64,000 bases of DNA from Pseudolactococcus sp041800635 (lineage in GTDB: Bacteria; Bacillota; Bacilli; Lactobacillales; Streptococcaceae), in NCBI GenBank assembly GCA_047833645.1, contig CP181259.1, forward strand, positions 930,001 through 994,000, written 5' to 3'. The position numbers and the translations under genes are program-made. The notes below the pieces were generated by a model that did not search any database, had not been told where the DNA came from, and was given only the letters and a program-made list of their open reading frames with translations. Below, piece by piece: positions 54,901-63,579 of this stretch. The stretch's first letter is position 1. Every line of letters starts with the position of its first letter.

Positions 54901-55344
54901 ATGTTAAAAAAAATATTAGCCCAAATCAAGGACCTTGATATAATGATTAGTTATGCTCGAATAGATAATAACGGTCATTTCGGCGTCTTTAATGATGTTC
55001 CTATTGTATTCATCAACGAAACTTTAAACGAGCTAGATACTGCACTTACATTACTGCATGAAATTGCACATTTTCTTAATGGCGATAGAGGTCATGTTCC
55101 AAACCGTTTTGTAAATGCGGATATAGAATTCAAAGCAAATCACTATATGATTTACGAAACAATGAAATTCCTTGACCAAAAATATGATTTTGAACCTAAT
55201 ACTAATTGTCAACGAATTATTAATGATTTAGATCTCCCTTATCATCTTGACGGTGTTATTTATGACGCATTTTTTTCCATAATTCAAGATAAGTTTGATA
55301 TTGATAAAACTAATATTCAGGAAGATTATTGGTGGTGCAACTAA
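54901..55344 (+). CDS. ImmA/IrrE-family metallopeptidase
   Basis: A 147-residue zinc peptidase with HExxH in LTLLHEIAHFLNGDRG (about residue 58) and NADIEFKANHYMIYETMKFL as the downstream helix with the third ligand region. ImmA-type proteins cleave partner XRE repressors to induce ICE or prophage excision. It starts three bases after the XRE stop codon. The partner could be the repressor at 53268 or the adjacent XRE protein. Confidence 0.88.
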   Translation: MLKKILAQIKDLDIMISYARIDNNGHFGVFNDVPIVFINETLNELDTALTLLHEIAHFLNGDRGHVPNRFVNADIEFKANHYMIYETMKFLDQKYDFEPNTNCQRIINDLDLPYHLDGVIYDAFFSIIQDKFDIDKTNIQEDYWWCN

Positions 55345-55381
55345 ATGTCCCCTTTTTCTTTTCTGTAATTTTTTAAATACA

Positions 55382-55418
55382 AAATAAAGTCCGCCAATTT
55401 CTACTGGTGGACTTTATT
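55382..55418 (+). terminator. Terminator after the ImmA-like gene
   Basis: AATAAAGTCCGCCA / TGGTGGACTTTATT with an 8-base loop; A- and T-rich edges on both strands. Confidence 0.8.
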
Positions 55419-55678
55419 CTATATTCAACTAGTGACCTTTAGTAATTTTGGTTAGTTTTTAGCCTGCTACTTTGTTAGATTTCTTTAAATCATTTTTCAA
55501 AAAAGATAATGGCTAAAAGTTGATACAGACTAACGAAAAGTTTTAGATATATCTGTTCTATTTGGAAGCACTAAACTATAAGAAAGTTATAGATAAACCA
55601 TAGATGATTTATAAAAGAATATTTTGTCAATTAGAGGAAATAATTTATAACTCTATCTAAAATAATTAAATCCAAACT
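55419..55678. other. Gene-free AT-rich spacer
   Basis: No gene or clear structure is seen between the terminator and the end of the kinase gene. Confidence 0.5.
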
Positions 55679-57151
55679 CTATCTATCTGGTAATCTACTG
55701 AGTAAGTCTTCAGCATAATATCTAATTCCTGCACACTCTTCAAGAATTGAAAGAGCTTTCTTTGAAATATCTGGTGCCTGTAAATTAAGACAAAGATAAA
55801 AAGCAATATCTGCAAAGATATCATAATTACCCCAACCGCCATAACCTGTGGATTCTGAAAAACCTGAAAATATTTCTTGTACTAATTGAAACTGATGTAC
55901 ACTATCGAATTTCATTATTAGTTCACCAAATCTATTTAATTGATGAGAGACAATGAAACTACATAATTTATTAACTTGAATTAAATCCATCAGATATTCA
56001 TGTACTACAACGTTGTACTGATTATTCAGTATTTGACCAATTATTTTTTTTTGATAATTCTGATCATCCTGATACTTGAGTGTGATTTCTACACTAGAAA
56101 TAATTTCACTTATTGATTCATATCGATCTTTTTTATCTCTAGCAATACAACGTTCAACAATAGTTTTAAGAAAATGATTTGTATTTGATCCGTCATATGT
56201 AAATATATAATCAATTAGTTTACCTATAGAATAAATGTCACTTTTTTTATCTAATTTGCTGAAATCATTTATTGCTAAAGGATCAACAAAAATATGATTA
56301 TTTTTCTCTGTACATGATGTTTTGAGACTTCTTTCAATTGATATATCTTTACTTAACCCAAAATCACATATGACAAAATCTTTCTCAATTTTAAGAATGT
56401 TGCCTAAATGTAAGTCCCTATGAATAATAGAGTTTTCATGAGCATAGTTCATTCCTTTTAGTATATCCATTATAATTTTTAATTTTTTTTCAAGTGATAA
56501 TTCTATTTCACTTGTTAAATAGTTATACAAATTCATATCAGCTTGTTCCATTAGGTATGAAAATTTATCAAAATCAAAATTGTAAACCTTTAATATTTGA
56601 GGACAATCAGATAATTTTTGCATATTTTCAAATTCATATTTCATTCGTTTCTGCATATCTTTATCTTTTTTATATTCTGACTTTAGTTCCTTTTTTAAAC
56701 TTCCATTGGACTGTTTTATAATAACGCAATATGAACCCTCATCTAAAATATCATCAAGCTTTAAAAATATTTCACCATTATCACGTGTTATAACTTTTAT
56801 ATTTTCTCTTCTAAGAACACTTATAACTCGTATAATTATATTACTAGTTCGCTCTTTATTCATTTGAGAATGATTTATAATATTCAATAAATCCTGAATC
56901 AACAATAAATATTGATCCACTGGAATATCACGGTATTGTTCAACTAAAAATGATTCATCATTAAAAGAAAAATCCCCATTACTTTCTAAAAAATCTTCAA
57001 CACTTAAATAGTCAATTGATAAAACAGAATTATCAAAATATTCGTCAAATATGAGACCAAAATAATTCCAGTTTGTTTCAGTCGTTTTATTACTTCGAAA
57101 TTGCTCATCAAGATAAATTAGTATCTTTTCAAAAGTTTGATATTTTAGCAT
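55679..57151 (-). CDS. Eukaryotic-like Ser/Thr protein kinase, element cargo
   Basis: A 490-residue cytoplasmic protein. An N-terminal helical part of about 130 residues is followed by a protein kinase domain (about 140-365) with YCVIIKQSNGSLKKELKSEY (the ATP-anchoring Lys region), NSIIHRDLHLGNILKIEKDF (HRD catalytic loop), VICDFGLSKD (DFG) and SDIYSIGKLIDYIF. A C-terminal helical region of about 130 residues has no recognised motif. There is no membrane segment or PASTA domain, so it is not the housekeeping PknB. Kinases of this type carried on mobile elements are often phage-defence proteins (inference). AGGAG precedes MLKYQTF; a frame start 21 bases upstream is less likely. Confidence 0.85.
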   Translation of the reverse strand: MLKYQTFEKILIYLDEQFRSNKTTETNWNYFGLIFDEYFDNSVLSIDYLSVEDFLESNGDFSFNDESFLVEQYRDIPVDQYLLLIQDLLNIINHSQMNKERTSNIIIRVISVLRRENIKVITRDNGEIFLKLDDILDEGSYCVIIKQSNGSLKKELKSEYKKDKDMQKRMKYEFENMQKLSDCPQILKVYNFDFDKFSYLMEQADMNLYNYLTSEIELSLEKKLKIIMDILKGMNYAHENSIIHRDLHLGNILKIEKDFVICDFGLSKDISIERSLKTSCTEKNNHIFVDPLAINDFSKLDKKSDIYSIGKLIDYIFTYDGSNTNHFLKTIVERCIARDKKDRYESISEIISSVEITLKYQDDQNYQKKIIGQILNNQYNVVVHEYLMDLIQVNKLCSFIVSHQLNRFGELIMKFDSVHQFQLVQEIFSGFSESTGYGGWGNYDIFADIAFYLCLNLQAPDISKKALSILEECAGIRYYAEDLLSRLPDR

Positions 57152-57251
57152 ATAGACTCCTACTCTTTTCATACCATTTTATCATCTCTGCTAAGTAAAA
57201 ACCATAGTGGATAGATCAGAAATATAGAATATTTTAATTATAAAGTAAAAC

Positions 57252-57285
57252 AAAACAGCATACCTCGTAAGTATACTGTTTAATT
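57252..57285 (-). terminator. Terminator near the right end of the element
   Basis: AAACAGTATAC-TTACGAGG-TATGCTGTTTTGTTTT on the minus strand. It would stop transcripts coming from rpmF-rpmG before they enter the element. Confidence 0.65.
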
Positions 57286-57310
57286 TATCTATCCGAATTA
57301 TTTATTCTAA

Positions 57311-57449
57311 AAAGGTAGAGATAAAGGTAGAGATTCAATTGATTTATAGTGCAATGTAATGAAATTCAAAAAATCAAGAATCGCTCTAAATCAACGTTTT
57401 TTACAGGTCTATTGACGTGTAATGAACCCTCATTTCACCTCTTTAAAAA
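57311..57449. repeat. attR region of the rpmG-inserted element
   Basis: Tandem repeats AAAGGTAGAGATAAAGGTAG (57311-57332) are probable arm-type integrase sites. They are followed by a stretch (57338-57449) that is about 85% like 48509-48619 and ends in the last codons of rpmG. The core of the crossover is probably CTTTAAA near 57441-57447, inside the last codons of rpmG. Confidence 0.78.
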
Positions 57450-57579
57450 TAACGTGTTTACGTAATTTTGGAGAGTATTTTTTAAGTTCAAGACGGTCAG
57501 GGTTGTTACGTTTGTTTTTTTGAGTCAGGTACAAACGTTCGCCAGATTCTTTGTGTTCAAGAGTAATATTTACGCGCAT
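57430..57579 (-). CDS. rpmG: 50S ribosomal protein L33
   Basis: A 49-residue protein, MRVNITLEHKESGERLYLTQ then KNKRNNPDRLELKKYSPKLR and KHVIFKEVK, a standard L33 without the CxxC zinc motif. The 3' end is the integration site of the neighbouring element; the integration keeps the coding sequence complete. It follows rpmF by 18 bases, as usual in streptococci. Confidence 0.95.
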   Translation of the reverse strand: MRVNITLEHKESGERLYLTQKNKRNNPDRLELKKYSPKLRKHVIFKEVK

Positions 57580-57597
57580 CTTAGTTTGTCCTTTCTA

Positions 57598-57765
57598 TTA
57601 TTTTGTAACTTTTTTACCTTTGTAATATCCTTTGAGGGATACACGGTGGCCGCGGCTGTAATCACCAGTTGTTTCATCAAATGAAACTGTTGGTGCTGTC
57701 ATTTTATAGTGCGTACGACGTTTGTTTTTCTTAGATTTCGATGTGTGACGTGCAGGTACTGCCAT
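57598..57765 (-). CDS. rpmF: 50S ribosomal protein L32
   Basis: A 55-residue protein, MAVPARHTSKSKKNKRRTHY then KMTAPTVSFDETTGDYSRGH, ending GYYKGKKVTK. This is a typical L32 of Streptococcaceae. AAAGGAGAT precedes the ATG. It is first in the rpmF-rpmG operon. Confidence 0.95.
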   Translation of the reverse strand: MAVPARHTSKSKKNKRRTHYKMTAPTVSFDETTGDYSRGHRVSLKGYYKGKKVTK

Positions 57766-57824
57766 TGTCTTAAATCTCCTTTGGTTTTATTGTTAATGTT
57801 GCCTTGATTTCTCAATACTTATCT

Positions 57825-57853
57825 ATTCTATCAAAGTCTAGACGAGAAATCAA
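57825..57853 (-). promoter_or_regulatory. rpmF-rpmG promoter
   Basis: On the minus strand TTGATT and TAGAAT are separated by 17 bases. It lies next to the 3' end of the upstream MFS gene and about 60 bases before the rpmF start. Confidence 0.75.
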
Positions 57854-57862
57854 GCATTTTTG

Positions 57863-59104
57863 TCAAGTATTTTTACTTGACGCGATTTCAGCCTGAGTTT
57901 TCATCTTCATCACTTGATTAAAGCATAAGACCAACAACACCGTTACCACGACCATGACCACGGCAACGCCCGTGTGGTGGATGTAAACTGAAAAACTAAC
58001 CAGACTGCCAGACAGAACGCTCCCGATCGGATCTGTAATGGTCACGAAGCCTGAGTAGGTCCCGATCTTCTCCTCGTTCATCAGGTCGGCGCGCAGACTT
58101 TGCGAGGATGGCACGAGGATCATCTCACCAATCGTCATGACAATGGATGCCAGGATGAGCGGTATGAAGCTGTTCATTAAAAAGGCGGCAGCAAATCCTA
58201 GCCCTTGCAACAAGGCACCGGTGGTGAGGCTTTTTCGCTCTGACCACTTGCTGGTGAGTTGGTTGACAAAGGTCATGCTGAAGATAATGATGAGGGTATT
58301 GAGCATGACAAATAGGGTCAACATTCTCTGACCATAAATTTCAAAGCCAAAAATCGTCGTTGTTTTGAAACTGTCTGACAAGTGAACTGGAAGATAGAAG
58401 TCAATATTGCCAAAAATCACCTTGTTTAAGATGACAGCGCCGATAAACAAGAGAAAGATTTTATCCCGCGCCACGACGCCATAGTTTTGAATGAAACTTT
58501 CGCGTTCTTTTTTGGCTTTGGGTGCTGGCACGAAACTCTCGCTGATTAGGAAATACTTGATACTGCCATTGATCAGCTGCGCAATTAGCAAGCCCAGTAG
58601 CAATTCAAACAAATAATCTCTGAACAGCCAGCCACTGAACGCTGCACCAAAAGTAATCGAGACATTAATAATCCAATAACTCAGACTGTAAACATATTTC
58701 CGATTGCTTTCATCCGAGACATCAATGATCATGGCATTGTCTGCCGCAGATTCAAAAGAAAAACCAAAATTTAAGAGAAAAAAGCCGATAAAGGTCGTCC
58801 AGGGATTTTGAAAAATGGGGCTGTTAGAAATCAGCGCAATCATAGCGCCTAAAATGGCGATCAGCGATCCGATGAGCATGATGGGGCGTCTGCCATGACG
58901 ATCCGCCAAATGACCACCATAAAGCCCGATGAAAAAACTAGAAACGCTTGAAATAATCAGGAGTACTCCCGTAATCGCCGCACCTAGATAGTGATTGTAG
59001 TAAATCGTCATACTCGATCCGACGGTGCTGTAGCCCAAAACCCCGATAAAAGTCATGAGAATCCGGAGTTTAAGCGTCCGATTGAGTCGCATAAATGTTG
59101 TCAT
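57863..59104 (-). CDS. MFS transporter (drug efflux type)
   Basis: A 413-residue major facilitator protein with about 12 membrane spans. The loop 2-3 motif is YGGHLADRHGRRPIMLIGSL (motif A, G-x-L-a-D-r-x-G-r-k-P, about residue 60). It resembles MdtG/YfmO-type multidrug exporters. The substrate is unknown. It stands alone between valS and rpmF on the minus strand; base composition fits the core chromosome. Confidence 0.87.
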   Translation of the reverse strand: MTTFMRLNRTLKLRILMTFIGVLGYSTVGSSMTIYYNHYLGAAITGVLLIISSVSSFFIGLYGGHLADRHGRRPIMLIGSLIAILGAMIALISNSPIFQNPWTTFIGFFLLNFGFSFESAADNAMIIDVSDESNRKYVYSLSYWIINVSITFGAAFSGWLFRDYLFELLLGLLIAQLINGSIKYFLISESFVPAPKAKKERESFIQNYGVVARDKIFLLFIGAVILNKVIFGNIDFYLPVHLSDSFKTTTIFGFEIYGQRMLTLFVMLNTLIIIFSMTFVNQLTSKWSERKSLTTGALLQGLGFAAAFLMNSFIPLILASIVMTIGEMILVPSSQSLRADLMNEEKIGTYSGFVTITDPIGSVLSGSLVSFSVYIHHTGVAVVMVVVTVLLVLCFNQVMKMKTQAEIASSKNT

Positions 59105-59142
59105 GAAAAACTTCCTATTCCTAAAGTTATTTCTTAATTATA

Positions 59143-59172
59143 GCAAAAAAAGCCTGTTTTGTCGGCTTTTCT
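59143..59172 (-). terminator. valS terminator
   Basis: On the minus strand AAAAGCCGACAAAACAGGCTTTTTTT: a short GC stem and T-run just after the valS stop codon. Confidence 0.85.
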
Positions 59173-59195
59173 TGTTGTATAGATGTTAATGTATC

Positions 59196-61859
59196 TTATA
59201 ATTTTTCAAGCTCAGCAATCCGTGCTTGGGTCGTATCAAATTTTGTTTGATAATCTGCTTGCTTAGCTTTTTCTTTTTCGACAACTTCTGATTTGGCATT
59301 GGCAACGAATTTCTCGTTAGAGAGTTTACGTGAGACCATGTCCAATTCTTTTTGCCATTTGGCTAATTCTTTTGTCAAACGGGTAATTTCATCTGTGATA
59401 TTGATCAATCCTGCAAGTGGCAAGTAGATTTCAACATTTGATAGCACCGCAGTCATGGCTTGCGCTGGTGCTGTGATATCAGCTGAAATCTCTAAGGTTT
59501 CAGGATTTGTGAAACGTGTCAGATAGTTGCTATTTTCTTTCAAGAAAGCTTCGATTTCAGCATTTTCTGTCTTGATCAACATTGGCACGGCTTTGCTCGG
59601 TGCTGTATTCACTTCAGCACGGATATTTCGAACTGACTTGATGATGTCTTTCAAGACTTCTACACCACGAACGGCTGCTTCATCTGAAAATTCTGGACGA
59701 ACTTCCGGATAGGTCGCAACGACTAGGCTACCCTCAATCAAGCCAAGGTTTTCCGAAATTTCTTCGGTCACAAATGGCATGATTGGGTGGAGAAGACGCA
59801 AGATTTGGTCTAGGACATAGACAAGGACGCTACGTGTCACATCTTTTTCTGCTTCATCTTCACCGTAAAGGACTTCTTTAGTCAACTCAACATACCAGTT
59901 GGCGAAGTCTTCCCAAATGAAGTTATAGAGGGCACGGCCTGCTTCACCAAATTCAAACTTATCGAAGTTTTTCGTGACATGGTCAATCGTTTCATTGAGT
60001 TTGGTCAAGATCCAACGATCGGTCACATTGCCTGCTGTTTTTTGGGCTACTTTATCAATATTGGCATAGGTATCCGCTGCGCTGAGCGTTTCCTTGTTCA
60101 TGATGATATAGCGTGAAATGTTCCAGATTTTATTAATGAAATTCCAAGCAGCATCCATTTTTTCGTAAGAAAAGCGGACGTCTTGACCTGGGGCAGAACC
60201 ATTCGACAAGAACCAACGCAAGGCATCAGCACCATATTTTTCGATAACGTCCATCGGGTCAATGCCGTTACCTAAGGATTTCGACATTTTACGGCCTTCT
60301 TCATCCCGAATCAAACCGTGGATGAGAACGTCTTTAAATGGGCGTTCGTTTGTAAATTCCAAACTTTGGAAAATCATGCGGCTGACCCAGAAGAAGATGA
60401 TATCATATCCCGTAACAAGCGTTGACGTTGGGAAGTAACGCTTGAAGTCTTCGGCTTCCTCATCTGGCCACCCCATGGTTGAAAACGGCCATAAAGCTGA
60501 TGAGAACCATGTATCTAAAACGTCAGAATCCTGTGTCCAACCGTCACCTTCTGGCGCTGTTTCTCCAACGTACATTTCACCATCTGCGTTATACCAAGCA
60601 GGGATTTGATGTCCCCACCAGAGTTGACGTGAGATCACCCAGTCATGAACGTTTTCCATCCATTGTGTGAAGGTGTCATTGAAACGTGGCGGGAAAAATT
60701 CAACCGCGTTGTCTGTTTTTTGGTTGGCGATGGCATTTTTAGCCAGCTCATCCATTTTAACAAACCATTGGGTTGACAGACGTGGCTCAACAACAGCACC
60801 TGAACGCTCAGAGTGACCAACACTGTGGACCATTTTCTCGATTTTAACGAGTTGACCCATCTCATCAAGTTTGGCAACGATTTGTTTGCGCGCTTCAAAG
60901 CGGTCCATGTCCGCAAATTCTGCCGCAAGTTCATTCATTGTGCCGTCATCGTTCATGACATTAATCATTGGCAAGTTATGACCTTGGGCGTTGAGGCGTT
61001 CAACAACATCAAAGTCGTTGGGGTCATGCGCTGGTGTGATTTTTACGACACCAGTTCCCTTTTCCATATCCGCGTGTTCATCTGTGAGGACTGTGATTTC
61101 GCGGTTAACAAAGGGTACCATCACAGTTTTACCGATGATCTCTTGGTAGCGTTCATCTTTGGCATTGACAATGACGGCCACATCGCCGAGCAAGGTTTCT
61201 GGACGTGTTGTTGCGATTTCAACATTACCTGAGCCATCTGTCAGGGGATAAGTGATGTGGTAGAACGCCCCTTCGACATCTTGGTGGATAACTTCGATAT
61301 CTGAAAGCGCTGTGCGGGCTGCTGGATCCCAGTTGATGATGAATTCACCACGGTAGATAAAGCCTTTTTCGTATAGTTTAACGAAGACTTTTTTGACTGC
61401 TTTTGACAGGCCCTCATCTAGGGTGAAACGTTCGCGTGAATAATCAAGCGATAGGCCCATTTTGCCCCATTGTGCTTTGATCGTTGCGGCATATTCATCT
61501 TTCCATTCCCAGACTTTTTCTAGGAATTTTTCACGACCGAGGTCATAGCGTGAAATACCTTGCTCACGCAAGCGTTCTTCTACTTTAGCTTGTGTGGCAA
61601 TGCCCGCATGGTCCATACCTGGTAACCAAAGTGTATCATAGCCTTGCATGCGTTTAGCACGGATGATGATATCTTGAAGCGTTGTATCCCAAGCATGTCC
61701 GAGGTGAAGTTTCCCTGTAACATTTGGTGGTGGGATAACGATGCTGTAGGGTTTGGCTTTTTTATCGCCACTTGGTTTAAAAACGTCAGCTGCTAGCCAT
61801 TTGTCATAGCGACCTGCTTCTACTTCTGTTGGGTTGAATTTTGTTGATAGTTCTGTCAT
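59196..61859 (-). CDS. valS: Valyl-tRNA synthetase
   Basis: An 887-residue class I synthetase. HIGH motif in PPPNVTGKLHLGHAWDTTLQ (about 40), the editing domain with TTRPETLLGDVAVIV and MEKGTGVVKITPAHDPNDFD, KMSKS in EEGRKMSKSLGNGIDPMDVI (about 520), the anticodon-binding domain, and a C-terminal coiled coil (LINITDEITRLTKELAKWQK ...). The start MTELSTKFNPTEVEAGRYDK has AGGAG upstream; an extra six codons are open. It sits downstream of a ydcF-like gene and behind three palindromes. Confidence 0.97.
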   Translation of the reverse strand: MTELSTKFNPTEVEAGRYDKWLAADVFKPSGDKKAKPYSIVIPPPNVTGKLHLGHAWDTTLQDIIIRAKRMQGYDTLWLPGMDHAGIATQAKVEERLREQGISRYDLGREKFLEKVWEWKDEYAATIKAQWGKMGLSLDYSRERFTLDEGLSKAVKKVFVKLYEKGFIYRGEFIINWDPAARTALSDIEVIHQDVEGAFYHITYPLTDGSGNVEIATTRPETLLGDVAVIVNAKDERYQEIIGKTVMVPFVNREITVLTDEHADMEKGTGVVKITPAHDPNDFDVVERLNAQGHNLPMINVMNDDGTMNELAAEFADMDRFEARKQIVAKLDEMGQLVKIEKMVHSVGHSERSGAVVEPRLSTQWFVKMDELAKNAIANQKTDNAVEFFPPRFNDTFTQWMENVHDWVISRQLWWGHQIPAWYNADGEMYVGETAPEGDGWTQDSDVLDTWFSSALWPFSTMGWPDEEAEDFKRYFPTSTLVTGYDIIFFWVSRMIFQSLEFTNERPFKDVLIHGLIRDEEGRKMSKSLGNGIDPMDVIEKYGADALRWFLSNGSAPGQDVRFSYEKMDAAWNFINKIWNISRYIIMNKETLSAADTYANIDKVAQKTAGNVTDRWILTKLNETIDHVTKNFDKFEFGEAGRALYNFIWEDFANWYVELTKEVLYGEDEAEKDVTRSVLVYVLDQILRLLHPIMPFVTEEISENLGLIEGSLVVATYPEVRPEFSDEAAVRGVEVLKDIIKSVRNIRAEVNTAPSKAVPMLIKTENAEIEAFLKENSNYLTRFTNPETLEISADITAPAQAMTAVLSNVEIYLPLAGLINITDEITRLTKELAKWQKELDMVSRKLSNEKFVANAKSEVVEKEKAKQADYQTKFDTTQARIAELEKL

Positions 61860-61908
61860 GTTATACTCCTGTTTCATTATTTTTTATAGCGTTAAACTGT
61901 TTTAAATT

Positions 61909-62010
61909 ATTTTCAATTCAGTGAAAATACCACTGAAATATTGAGACTATTTTCAGTCGAGTGAAAATAGCGAACGATTATTATCCTTATTTTCAGTCGA
62001 GTGAAAATAA
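61909..62010. promoter_or_regulatory. Three phased palindromes upstream of valS
   Basis: ATTTTCAATTCAGTGAAAAT (61909-61928), TATTTTCAGTCGAGTGAAAA (61948-61967) and TATTTTCAGTCGAGTGAAAA (61988-62007). The last two are the same and exactly 40 bases apart; the first is a variant about 39 bases away. Regular spacing close to four helical turns suggests co-operative binding of a regulator. They are between the ydcF-like stop and valS. Confidence 0.6.
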
Positions 62011-62060
62011 GAACTAAAAATACTGCAAATTCTCTGTTTGCTGCAAATGACTTCTATCAC

Positions 62061-63269
62061 CTACCCCACAAACTTAACATTAATCACAATAATCGCAGCA
62101 ATCAATATCAAAAGCAGCACGGTAAACACGATATGGCGTTTTTTGTGCATGAGAATGATGGCGACAAATTCGCGGATGAAAGCGTTGGGGAGGAAATATC
62201 TAGCTGTTCTGCTACCGATGCCGTCACTGTTTAGACCAACTATCTTAGCAAACAGACCTGCTCGAAAGATATGGTAATCGTTGCTGACAAAAGCACTTTG
62301 ATACGGCTTACCTTGACTTCTTTCGTCCATTAGGGCTTTTGAAAACTGCAAATTTTGTAGGGTCGTTTCACTGTTTTCTTCCGTGATAATCTCAGCTTTC
62401 GGCACACCTTGTGATAAGGCATAGTTTGCCATGGCTACCGCCTCTGGCATTTTTTCGTCTTGACCTTGCCCCCCACTCATGATGAGTAGCGGCTGCTTTC
62501 CAGTTCTTGCTTGCTGTTGGTTCGCAAACGCCAAGGCTGCATCTATTCTGCCCGCGAGCAACGGTGTAACTGTCTTACCGTTGAGTAGACCTGAACCCAG
62601 AACAATGAGATAGTCTTTATTGAACTTGGGTTTGATGTGATTGAAGAGTAGACTGCTGGTTAGGATGGTCATAAAGCTAAAGAAATAATAGATGAGGAAA
62701 ATGACGATAACCATGTAGATATATTCAAAAACGCTGTCTTTTTTGAGCAATAAATGCTGAAAAAGGATGAGGAAAAGCCCTGCTATGCCTAGTAAAAGTG
62801 TCAGCATGTTGCCGAGACTTCGGCTCTCTTTTTTCAAGACGATACGAGCATTCCAAAGGAGGTAAACAATTAAGGCATAACCGCCAAAAGAAAGTAGCAC
62901 AAAGGCCATGAGGCCGATGATGAGGCTGAGAAGGATTGGCAGTGGTGTCGAGAATGGAAAGCAAAGGATGACAATGTAGCCAATGGTAATGACGATGCTC
63001 AAATTAAAGACATAACCCGTGAGTAGGCGGCGTTTGTCTTTATGAATGATGCGATAAGAGACTAGCCAAGAGCCCAAGACCATGACTAGCATAAAGGTAA
63101 AGAATGCGCCTAAATCTATCTTGCTGTAAGTGATAATGGTGTCAACCAACAGGACTATCCCTAACCATAAGGCGAGCGCAGTCAGACGAAATTTGACTTT
63201 TTTAATGCGAACTAAGACCAGATAAACGATAAGCGCCAAGATCAAAATAAGGTCTGGAATGATAACCAT
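62061..63269 (-). CDS. YdcF-family (DUF218) membrane protein
   Basis: A 402-residue protein. The N-terminal half has about seven membrane segments; the C-terminal half (about 215-375) is a DUF218/YdcF/SanA domain with DYLIVLGSGLLNGKTVTPLL, LIMSGGQGQDEKMPEAVAMA and IITEENSETTLQNLQFSKAL, then SAFVSNDYHIFRAGLFAKIV. One short membrane helix ends the protein. Such proteins are linked to envelope integrity and vancomycin sensitivity in other bacteria; the biochemistry is unclear. AAAGG precedes the ATG. A T-box leader lies directly upstream, so its transcription should respond to an uncharged tRNA. Confidence 0.85.
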   Translation of the reverse strand: MVIIPDLILILALIVYLVLVRIKKVKFRLTALALWLGIVLLVDTIITYSKIDLGAFFTFMLVMVLGSWLVSYRIIHKDKRRLLTGYVFNLSIVITIGYIVILCFPFSTPLPILLSLIIGLMAFVLLSFGGYALIVYLLWNARIVLKKESRSLGNMLTLLLGIAGLFLILFQHLLLKKDSVFEYIYMVIVIFLIYYFFSFMTILTSSLLFNHIKPKFNKDYLIVLGSGLLNGKTVTPLLAGRIDAALAFANQQQARTGKQPLLIMSGGQGQDEKMPEAVAMANYALSQGVPKAEIITEENSETTLQNLQFSKALMDERSQGKPYQSAFVSNDYHIFRAGLFAKIVGLNSDGIGSRTARYFLPNAFIREFVAIILMHKKRHIVFTVLLLILIAAIIVINVKFVG

Positions 63270-63331
63270 GTGGATGCCTTTCTATCAATTAAACGTGTTG
63301 ATGGCGATGGTGACTGTCCAAGCGCGGACAA

Positions 63332-63366
63332 AAAGCGCCCTAATCTATTATGATTAGGGCGCTTTC
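63332..63366 (-). terminator. T-box terminator
   Basis: On the minus strand AAAGCGCCCTAATCATAATA followed by GATTAGGGCGCTTTTT, a strong GC hairpin with T-run. It is the terminator branch of the T-box switch. Confidence 0.9.
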
Positions 63367-63547
63367 ACGTGGTACCACCTAAATTCCCAGACATCATGTG
63401 TCTGGACACTCATTTTTTTTATTTATACTCATTTAACTATTGAGTATACGATTATCAAGAAACAACAATCATGAGGACGTTTGTAGGATTTTCAGCACCC
63501 TCCTACTCTCTTTATAAACGCAGTCTCACGATACTCTTCTCGTTTCC
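63366..63547 (-). promoter_or_regulatory. T-box leader, probable Val specifier
   Basis: On the minus strand the T-box sequence AATTTAGGTGGTACCACGTG (63367-63386) precedes the terminator. Stem I can be followed from GAAACGAGAAGAGTATCGTG (with the AGUA S-turn) through the distal loop TAGGAGGGTGCTGAAAATCC to AAACGTCCTCATGATTGTTG and TTTC. Opposite the AGUA side the base of stem I reads ATTGTTGTTTC; GTT (valine) is the specifier by my manual fold, although TGT or TTG are neighbouring frames. The downstream valS agrees with Val. The gene directly after it is ydcF-like. Confidence 0.85.
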
Positions 63548-63550
63548 TTT

Positions 63551-63579
63551 ATTCTATCAATTTTTAATTAGAAAGGCAA
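63551..63579 (-). promoter_or_regulatory. Promoter of the T-box transcript
   Basis: TTGCCT and TAGAAT on the minus strand, 17 bases apart, ending about seven bases before the presumed start of the leader. The -35 box is inside the last codons of ebfC. Confidence 0.75.
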
